Source: Acidobacteriota bacterium
GTDB taxonomy: Bacteria; Acidobacteriota; Vicinamibacteria; Vicinamibacterales; UBA2999
Assembly: GCA_020851835.1 (NCBI GenBank)
Contig: JADZBZ010000433.1
Span: 1-11,259, forward strand
DNA length: 11,259 nt
Direction: 5' to 3'
Shown in pieces: positions 6,294 to 11,259 of the stretch. The notes beneath the pieces are model-generated. The model ran no database searches. It was not told the origin of the DNA and was given only the letters and a program-made list of their open reading frames with translations. Position 1 is the first letter of the stretch, and the number at the start of each line of letters is the position of its first letter. The position numbers were made by a program, and so were the translations under genes.

Positions 6294-7987
6294 TTTCGCT
6301 TTCGCTCCCGGGGACTTTCGCCTTTCGCTTTCGCCGATTGTTCACCTTTCGCCTCGGCGGCATCCAGTAGTTCCTGGGCTCCGCCACGGGCTCGGTTGCC
6401 GGCAGCGGCGCCACCCATCATCCGCGCCAGTTCGTCCACCCGCTCAGGGCCTGTCAATGCTCTGACGCTGGTGACTGTTCGCCGGCCGCGGGTGGCTTTC
6501 TGGATCACGAAGTGCGTCCGGCCGCATGCGGCCACCTGGGGCAGGTGCGTGATGCAGAGCACCTGATACCGCTCGCCCAGCGACGCCAGTTTCTGCCCTA
6601 CCATGCTGGCGACGCGCCCGCCGATGCCGGCATCCACCTCGTCGAAGATGAGCGTGCGCGCGCCGGCCGACCTGCCCGCGCCGGCGGCCGCGAGCGTCTT
6701 GAGGGCCAGCATCACCCTCGACAACTCACCGCCGGAGGCGATACGAGCCAGCGGCCGCGGGTCTTCCCCGACGTTGGCGGACAGAAAGAACTCTGCCTCA
6801 TCCAGCCCACGGTCCGTCCAGCGGCCCTCACCATCGGTCGTCGTCAGGCGCACCTCGAAGCGGGCGTGGTCCATGGCCAGATCGGCAAGCTCACCCTCCA
6901 TCCGGCGGGCGAGGTCGCCGGCCACCCGGTGCCGGCGCGCCGAGAGGTCGCGTGCCCGGCCCAGGTACTCCTCCGACGCGCGGGCCAGCGCGGCGTCCAG
7001 TTCGGCGAGGCTCGAAGTGCCGCCAACCAGCGCGGCCTGCTCCCTCGCCAGGGCGTCACGGCGGGCGATGACCTCGTCCAGCGACGGACCGTGCTTGCGC
7101 TTGAGCCGCTCGAGCAGCGCCAGCCGATCCTCGACCTCCTGCAGGCGGCCCGGCGACGCGTCAATCCCCGCGGCGAAGTCGCGCAGGGTGAACGCCAGGT
7201 CCTCGAGCTGTGCCTTGATGGCGTCGCGTGATTCCAGGTGGGGCACGAAGCGCGCGTCGAACGCGGCCAATTCTCCAACACGTTTCCAGACGTGGTCGAG
7301 CGCGGCCAGCACGGCATGCTCGGCGTCGTAGAGCTCCGCGTAGCTATCGTGGCAGAGCTGCTGGACGCGATCTGCGCTGCGGAGGATCTGCCGATCGGCC
7401 ATCAGCGTTTCGTCCTCGCCCGGTGTGAGGGCGGCTCGGGCCAGCTCGCTCAGTTGGAATTCAACGAGCTCGAGTCGGGCGGCGCGCTCGCGATCGTCCA
7501 TGCGGAGCCGATCGATCTGCTGGCGGATGGCCTGAGCCCGGGCAAATGCCCCACTCACCTGCTCCCGGGCGGGCTCGAAGTGGCCCCACGCGTCGAGTAC
7601 GAAGAGGTGCTGGGCCGGATCGAGCAGTTGCTGGTGCTCGTGCTGCCCGTGGAGTTCGACGAGCGAGTTCGACAGATCCCTGAGGGCGGCGGCCGTGGCG
7701 AGCGCCCCGTTGATGAAGCCGCGGCTGCGACCCTGGCTCGTGATCTCCCGCCGCACGACGATCTCGCGCCCATCGGCGTCCTCGAACACCGCCTCGACCG
7801 TCGCGAGCTCCTCGCCCGTGCGAAGCAGGTCCTGCGTGGCGCGTCCGCCGAGCAGCAGACCGACGGCCTCGACGAGAATTGACTTGCCGGCGCCCGTTTC
7901 GCCGGTCAGAATATTGAACGATGGTTCAAATTCGACGGCCACCGACTCGATGACCGCGAGATTGCGGATGGCGAGGTAGCGGATCAT
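6290..7987 (-). CDS. recN: RecN, SMC-like DNA repair ATPase
   Basis: This 565-residue protein matches full-length RecN, an SMC-like ATPase used in double-strand-break repair. The N-terminal half of the ATPase head has Walker A GETGAGKS (29-36) and the RecN-typical ELHGQHEHQQLLD (111-123). A charged, helical coiled-coil arm spans about 140-375. The C-terminal half has the ABC signature SGGELSRVMLA (418-428), Walker B TLIFDEVD (445-452) and the switch region ITHLPQVAA (479-487). The family fold ends near ELLDAAEA; the last roughly 20 residues (KGEQSAKAKGES...RKRK) are a charged tail encoded by GCGAAAG repeats. ATG at 7987 has GAAGG 5 nt upstream and gives the typical start MIRYLAIRNL. It heads recN-miaB-BFN. 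No LexA-type box was recognised upstream. Confidence 0.95.
   Translation of the reverse strand: MIRYLAIRNLAVIESVAVEFEPSFNILTGETGAGKSILVEAVGLLLGGRATQDLLRTGEELATVEAVFEDADGREIVVRREITSQGRSRGFINGALATAAALRDLSNSLVELHGQHEHQQLLDPAQHLFVLDAWGHFEPAREQVSGAFARAQAIRQQIDRLRMDDRERAARLELVEFQLSELARAALTPGEDETLMADRQILRSADRVQQLCHDSYAELYDAEHAVLAALDHVWKRVGELAAFDARFVPHLESRDAIKAQLEDLAFTLRDFAAGIDASPGRLQEVEDRLALLERLKRKHGPSLDEVIARRDALAREQAALVGGTSSLAELDAALARASEEYLGRARDLSARRHRVAGDLARRMEGELADLAMDHARFEVRLTTTDGEGRWTDRGLDEAEFFLSANVGEDPRPLARIASGGELSRVMLALKTLAAAGAGRSAGARTLIFDEVDAGIGGRVASMVGQKLASLGERYQVLCITHLPQVAACGRTHFVIQKATRGRRTVTSVRALTGPERVDELARMMGGAAAGNRARGGAQELLDAAEAKGEQSAKAKGESPRERKRK
6293..6352 (-). repeat. Cluster of six GCGAAAG copies
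   Basis: CTTTCGC on the plus strand (GCGAAAG as transcribed) occurs six times in 60 bp, at 6293, 6299, 6315, 6322, 6328 and 6346, with irregular spacing of 6 to 18 bp. The block encodes the extra C-terminal tail of RecN and ends at the GTG of miaB, so it is both coding and leader sequence. It may have arisen by slippage or by insertion of a small dispersed repeat. Confidence 0.75.
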
Positions 7988-8126
7988 CTGGGCCTTCGGC
8001 GTTGGGCCACGCGGCGGCCGGCTGCGGACAGAACTCCCATCTTATCATGGGTTTGACAGATTTTCGCTGAACGTGTTACCGTTGCACGGAACGGCGCTTC
8101 TTCCCAGCAGCGCACTCCCCAATTGA
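7988..8126. other. Divergent promoter region recN / tolQ
   Basis: This 139-bp spacer separates the leftward recN operon from the rightward tol operon. It holds a rightward promoter (8053-8082) and a short inverted repeat CCCAT-cttatc-ATGGG (8036-8051). GACAGA occurs on both sides of the repeat, at 8027-8032 and 8055-8060. A leftward -10 for recN could be TAAGAT (8044-8039), but no convincing -35 lies at the right distance. Confidence 0.5.
8053..8082 (+). promoter_or_regulatory. Promoter of the tol operon
   Basis: A perfect -35 TTGACA (8053-8058) is followed after 18 bp by TACCGT (8077-8082), which keeps the three most conserved -10 bases and is preceded by TG one base upstream, as in extended -10 promoters. 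Transcription would start near 8089, leaving a leader of about 38 nt to the ATG at 8127. Confidence 0.5.
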
Positions 8127-8900
8127 ATGGATCCGGAGGGCTTGTTGCCGACGCCTGGGTCGTTAGTCCTGGCACTGCAACTCGATGGCAGTGCTCTGTC
8201 CAACCAGGCCGCCTCGGGAGACATGGTCTCGCTCGTGACACACGCGAGTCCCGTCTCTCAGGTGGTCCTGATCATCCTGCTGCTCTTCTCGGTGGTGGCC
8301 TGGGCGGTCATCGCCATGAAACTGGCGGCGTTTCGAAAGGTCGATCGGCAGTCATCACAGTTCATTCAGGTCTTCCGGGCGAGCGCCAAGTTCTCGGACG
8401 TGCAGTCGGTGTGCGGGTCCCTGGCGGTGAGCCCGCTGGTGGGGATGTTCCTCGCCGGCTATGCGGAGCTCAACGCGCAGTTGCGCCAACCGGTGGCGGC
8501 CGGCAGTCCGGCGGCGGCCGCGCCGCGTCCAACCTTGAAGAGCCTCGCGGCGGTGGATCGTGCGCTACTGCGCGCCTCGTCTGCCGAGGTCAACAAGCTC
8601 GAGAAGAACGTGACGTTTCTCGCCACCACCGCCAGCATTACACCGTTCATCGGTCTGTTCGGCACGGTGTGGGGCATCATGTCGGCCTTCACCAACATCG
8701 GAGCGCAGGGCTCGACCGATCTCTCGGTTGTGGCGCCCGGCATTGCCGAGGCCCTCATTGCGACGGCGGCCGGCCTCTTCGCCGCCATCCCGGCCGTCTA
8801 CTTCTACAACCACCTGACGACGCGCGTGAAGATCTACGCGAGTGAAATGGACGACTTCGCGTTGGAGTTCCTGAATATCTCGGAAAGGAACTTCACTTAG
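8127..8900 (+). CDS. tolQ: TolQ-type proton channel subunit
   Basis: This 257-residue inner-membrane protein belongs to the MotA/TolQ/ExbB family. With TolR it forms the proton-driven motor of the Tol-Pal system. Three membrane segments are visible: about 43-65, about 165-186 and about 205-228, with a cytoplasmic loop between the first two. The motifs PFIGLFGTVWGIM (173-185) and GIAEALIATAAGLFAAIPA (205-223) carry the conserved channel threonines T180 and T213. TolQ rather than ExbB is chosen because tolB ends the cluster. The start is uncertain. ATG 8127 has no Shine-Dalgarno, whereas GGAGG (8135-8139) sits 5 nt before an in-frame TTG at 8145, giving 251 residues. A low-complexity Ala/Pro stretch (about 122-135) enlarges the cytoplasmic loop. 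Confidence 0.9.
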   Translation: MDPEGLLPTPGSLVLALQLDGSALSNQAASGDMVSLVTHASPVSQVVLIILLLFSVVAWAVIAMKLAAFRKVDRQSSQFIQVFRASAKFSDVQSVCGSLAVSPLVGMFLAGYAELNAQLRQPVAAGSPAAAAPRPTLKSLAAVDRALLRASSAEVNKLEKNVTFLATTASITPFIGLFGTVWGIMSAFTNIGAQGSTDLSVVAPGIAEALIATAAGLFAAIPAVYFYNHLTTRVKIYASEMDDFALEFLNISERNFT

Positions 8901-9370
8901 TGCCGAAGGTCCTGCCACAGCCCGAAGCCGGCGGGAGCCGGCGATCGCGGGGGCGGCGTGTGTCGACGTCTCTCGCCGAGATCAACGTCATCCCGCTGGT
9001 CGACGTGATGCTCGTGCTGCTCATCATCTTCATGGTGGCCGCGCCCATGCTCCAGCGCGGGGTCGAGGTGAACCTGCCCACGTCGCGCAGCGCCACCAAG
9101 GCCACCGACGTGCGCATGTACATCACCGTGCCGCTCACCTACCGCCAGGACGGCAAGGTCTTCATGGACGACGAGGCGGTACCGCAGGACGTGCTGCCCG
9201 AGCGGATGCGCCAGGTGATGCTCAACAAGGAACAGAAAGAGGTGTTCCTGCGGGGCGACGGCGGCGTGCAGCTGCAGGAGCTCATGGAGGTGATGGATCG
9301 GCTCAAGGACGGCGGCGTCGAGCGGGTTGGCATCGTGGCCATGCCGGCCTCACCTCGAGGGAGGCGCTAG
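8900..9370 (+). CDS. tolR: TolR/ExbD-type motor subunit
   Basis: This 156-residue ExbD/TolR family protein has a basic cytoplasmic N-terminus (1-25), one membrane segment (about 30-49) and a periplasmic domain (about 60-150). The segment INVIPLVDVMLVLLIIFM contains D35, equivalent to the essential proton-binding aspartate of TolR and ExbD. It works with TolQ to convert the proton gradient into movement of the TolA/TonB-like partner. The GTG start shares one base with the tolQ stop (TAGTG), and GGAAAGGAA lies about 9 nt upstream, inside tolQ, so translation is probably coupled. The length is normal. Confidence 0.92.
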   Translation: MPKVLPQPEAGGSRRSRGRRVSTSLAEINVIPLVDVMLVLLIIFMVAAPMLQRGVEVNLPTSRSATKATDVRMYITVPLTYRQDGKVFMDDEAVPQDVLPERMRQVMLNKEQKEVFLRGDGGVQLQELMEVMDRLKDGGVERVGIVAMPASPRGRR

Positions 9371-9374
9371 CCCG

Positions 9375-10157
9375 ATGGACGTGGTGTCGGCCGTGCTCGC
9401 TCAGCGTACGCACGACACCGAGCGCCTGCTGCCGGTGGTCGGATGGTCGGCGGTGACCCACGTCGTCATCACGCTGCTGCTGGCGATTGTGCCGGCCGGC
9501 TGGCTGGGAGCGCGGCTGGCAGACGAGCCGGATGTCGTGATGCAGATCAGCCTGGGCGGCGCGGTCGGCCCGCGCGACGGCGGGCTGGCGACCCTCGGGG
9601 GACGACCCGTCCAGGAGGCGCAGCCCGTCGAGGCTCGCAAGACCATCGAACCCGTGCGTCCTCCGGCGGCCAAGGCGCCCGAGATGGTGGAGCCGACCAA
9701 GACGCTGCCCAGGAAGCAGACGCCAGCGGCCAAGGTGGCCGCCAAGGATCCGCGCAGCCGCACGCCGACCAGGGGCGAGGAAGTGCAGGCAGGCAACGCC
9801 GTGGCCCAGACGGCCGGCCAGGGGGCGGGATTCGGCCTCTCGGCGGGCGGCGGTGGGACCGGCGGCTATCTGGATGTGGCCAACTTCTGCTGTCCCGATT
9901 ACCTGGCCACGATGATCGACCTGATCAATCGCAACTGGGACTCGCGGCAGGGCTCGGAGGGGACAACGTTGATGAAGTTCGTCATCGAGCGCGACGGCCG
10001 CATCACCGGCGTCGAGGTCGAGCAGTCGAGCGGCGCACCCGCACTCGACTACTTCGCGCAGCGGGCGCTGGGCCTGACGCGTCAGTTGCCGCCCCTGCCG
10101 CCGGCGTACACGGAAACCCGGCTGACGGTTCACTTGAACTTCGGCTACTCACGCTAG
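9375..10157 (+). CDS. TonB/TolA-like energy transducer
   Basis: This 260-residue periplasm-spanning protein occupies the TolA position. It has a short cytoplasmic N-terminus and one membrane segment (about 21-43). S25 and H29 fit the SxxxH part of the SHLS motif that TonB and TolA use to contact their motor. A Pro/Lys/Glu-rich spacer (about 75-140) and a Gly-rich stretch (about 149-164) follow. The C-terminal domain (about 174-258, 'LMKFVIERDGRITGVEVEQSSG', 'LPPLPPAYTETRLTVHLNF') looks like TonB_C rather than classical helical TolA. The cysteine pair in VANFCCPDYL (168-177) sits where the spacer meets this domain. ATG 9375 follows the tolR stop by 4 nt with GAGGGAGG upstream; the frame opens earlier, but that part overlaps tolR. 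Role as TolA equivalent is inferred from gene order. Confidence 0.82.
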   Translation: MDVVSAVLAQRTHDTERLLPVVGWSAVTHVVITLLLAIVPAGWLGARLADEPDVVMQISLGGAVGPRDGGLATLGGRPVQEAQPVEARKTIEPVRPPAAKAPEMVEPTKTLPRKQTPAAKVAAKDPRSRTPTRGEEVQAGNAVAQTAGQGAGFGLSAGGGGTGGYLDVANFCCPDYLATMIDLINRNWDSRQGSEGTTLMKFVIERDGRITGVEVEQSSGAPALDYFAQRALGLTRQLPPLPPAYTETRLTVHLNFGYSR

Positions 10158-10168
10158 GACCTAGACGC

Positions 10169-11259
10169 ATGACCGTATTCGATCAGGGCCCGGCCCGCAC
10201 CCGAGACACCCGTGTCGGACCCGGCGTCCGAGCCGTCATCGCGGCAATGGCCGTGGCCGCCGTCGTCGGGCTCGAGGCCCAGGATCCTCCGGCGCAGCCG
10301 CCCGCCTCACAGCAGCCGACGAGCGTCGAGCTGCGCATCACGGGTGACCCGGGCACGCCGCCGCGCCTGGCCATCCCCGATCTGATCGCCCTATCCCCGG
10401 ACAAGGAGGTCCAGGAGGCGGCCAAGGTGATCGGCCAGGTACTCTGGGACGACATGGACTACGAGCGCGAGTTCTACATGATTCCGCGCGACACGTACCG
10501 GTCGATTCAGGCCGCGACCTCCATCTCGGACGTGCCCTTCGACCGGTGGCGCGAACTGGGCGCCGACGGCGTGGTGGTCGGGACGGTGCAGCGCGCGCCG
10601 ACGGGCATTCGCGTGGAGATGCGCCTGTACAACGTGCGCGCCCGCCAGCAGAGCTACGGCCGCGAGTACACCGGAGCTGCCGCCAACCCGCGCATCTACG
10701 CTCACACCATGGCCGACGAGATCCACCTGTCGCAGCGGAGCCTGCAGGGTGTGGCGCGGACCAAGCTCGCCTTCTCGTCGGATCGCAACCGGGATCCGGT
10801 GGCGAACACGATCGAGAAGCGCGACGTGAAGGAGATCTACATCTCCGACTACGACGGCGCGAACCAGCGGCGGATCACGATCAACCGCAACCTCAACATC
10901 AACCCCAACTGGTCGCCCGACGGCCGGTCCATCGCCTACACCTCGTACCGGAAGACGCTGCCCGACATCATCATCTCGAACATCTACGTGGGTACCATGG
11001 AGGAACCGGCCAAGGGCCTGGGCCAGAACTTCCTGCCGGTGTTCTCGCCCGACGGGCAGCGCGTGGCGTTCATGTCCACGCGCGACGGCAACTCCGAGCT
11101 CTACATCATGAATCGGGACGGTTCGAACCTTCGCCGGCTGACATCGCACCCGGCCATCGATTCGACGCCGACGTGGTCCCCCAGCGGCACGCAAGTCGCC
11201 TTCACGTCCGACCGCTCGGGTTCGCCGCAGATCTACGTGGTGGCGCCCGACGGCACAGG
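10169..11259 (+). CDS. tolB: TolB, periplasmic beta-propeller protein (3' end missing)
   Basis: The frame is open from ATG 10169 to the window edge: 363 residues are visible of an expected 430 or so. A signal peptide is evident, with a long polar n-region, a hydrophobic core about 22-35 and a probable signal peptidase I cut after LEA (37). A Gln/Pro-rich linker (about 40-55) leads to the TolB N-terminal domain (about 55-190). Propeller repeats of the PD40 type begin near 200: NPNWSPDGRSIAYTS (245-259), FSPDGQRVAFMS (292-303) and TWSPSGTQVAFTSD (335-348). TolB binds Pal and links the Tol motor to the outer membrane. AGGA overlapping the previous stop lies 9 nt upstream. The gap to the TonB-like gene is only 11 nt, so it is in the same operon; pal is expected next. 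Confidence 0.92.
   Translation, partial: MTVFDQGPARTRDTRVGPGVRAVIAAMAVAAVVGLEAQDPPAQPPASQQPTSVELRITGDPGTPPRLAIPDLIALSPDKEVQEAAKVIGQVLWDDMDYEREFYMIPRDTYRSIQAATSISDVPFDRWRELGADGVVVGTVQRAPTGIRVEMRLYNVRARQQSYGREYTGAAANPRIYAHTMADEIHLSQRSLQGVARTKLAFSSDRNRDPVANTIEKRDVKEIYISDYDGANQRRITINRNLNINPNWSPDGRSIAYTSYRKTLPDIIISNIYVGTMEEPAKGLGQNFLPVFSPDGQRVAFMSTRDGNSELYIMNRDGSNLRRLTSHPAIDSTPTWSPSGTQVAFTSDRSGSPQIYVVAPDGT

Noticed and set aside
5508..6566. 352-codon plus-strand ORF opposite miaB and recN
   Set aside because: It spans the junction of two well-supported minus-strand genes and shows no domain.
7988..8090. LexA/SOS box upstream of recN
   Set aside because: I looked for CTGT-N8-ACAG, GAAC-N4-GTTC and GTTC-N7-GTTC on both strands; only single half-sites are present.
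10391..11194. 267-codon minus-strand ORF in the tolB region
   Set aside because: The plus strand encodes TolB with signal peptide and propeller repeats; the antisense frame is an Arg/Val/His-rich shadow.

Overview
The window looks like a stretch of ordinary chromosome from a GC-rich, diderm (LPS-making) bacterium. The best guess is Acidobacteriota, probably a Vicinamibacteria-like lineage. This placement is an inference from the high G+C, the single-chain LptF-LptG permease, the TonB-like protein with an 'FCCPDYL' motif in the TolA position, and the style of the ParB and MiaB proteins. No phage, transposon, CRISPR array, tRNA or rRNA is visible.

Minus-strand half (1-7987). Read right to left, a tightly packed operon recN > miaB > bifunctional nuclease (BFN/DUF151) comes first, with both junctions overlapping by 4 nt (GTGA and ATGA). 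A 197-bp gap follows with a near-consensus sigma-70 promoter, whose spacer holds a perfect 6-bp inverted repeat. That promoter drives parA > parB (8-nt overlap). A 283-bp gap follows with an AT-rich palindrome and GC-rich hairpins, and then a 785-codon gene fusing LptF and LptG, the two membrane subunits of the LPS transport ABC exporter.

Plus-strand half (8127-11259). A divergent 139-bp spacer carries a TTGACA / extended -10 promoter reading right. It drives tolQ > tolR > TonB/TolA-like > tolB, a Tol-Pal energy-transduction operon; tolB runs off the window edge and pal is expected next. TolQ and TolR use the proton gradient, the TolA/TonB-like protein spans the periplasm, and TolB is the periplasmic beta-propeller partner of Pal and the outer membrane.

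The gene content is housekeeping: envelope biogenesis, chromosome segregation, recombination repair and tRNA modification. I do not see a clearly new multi-gene system. The points most worth a second look are the LptF-LptG fusion, the structured gap at 2365-2647 with a possible plus-strand small RNA, the operator-like palindrome inside the parA promoter, the GCGAAAG repeat cluster that forms the RecN tail and the miaB leader, and the overlapped recN-miaB-BFN operon.
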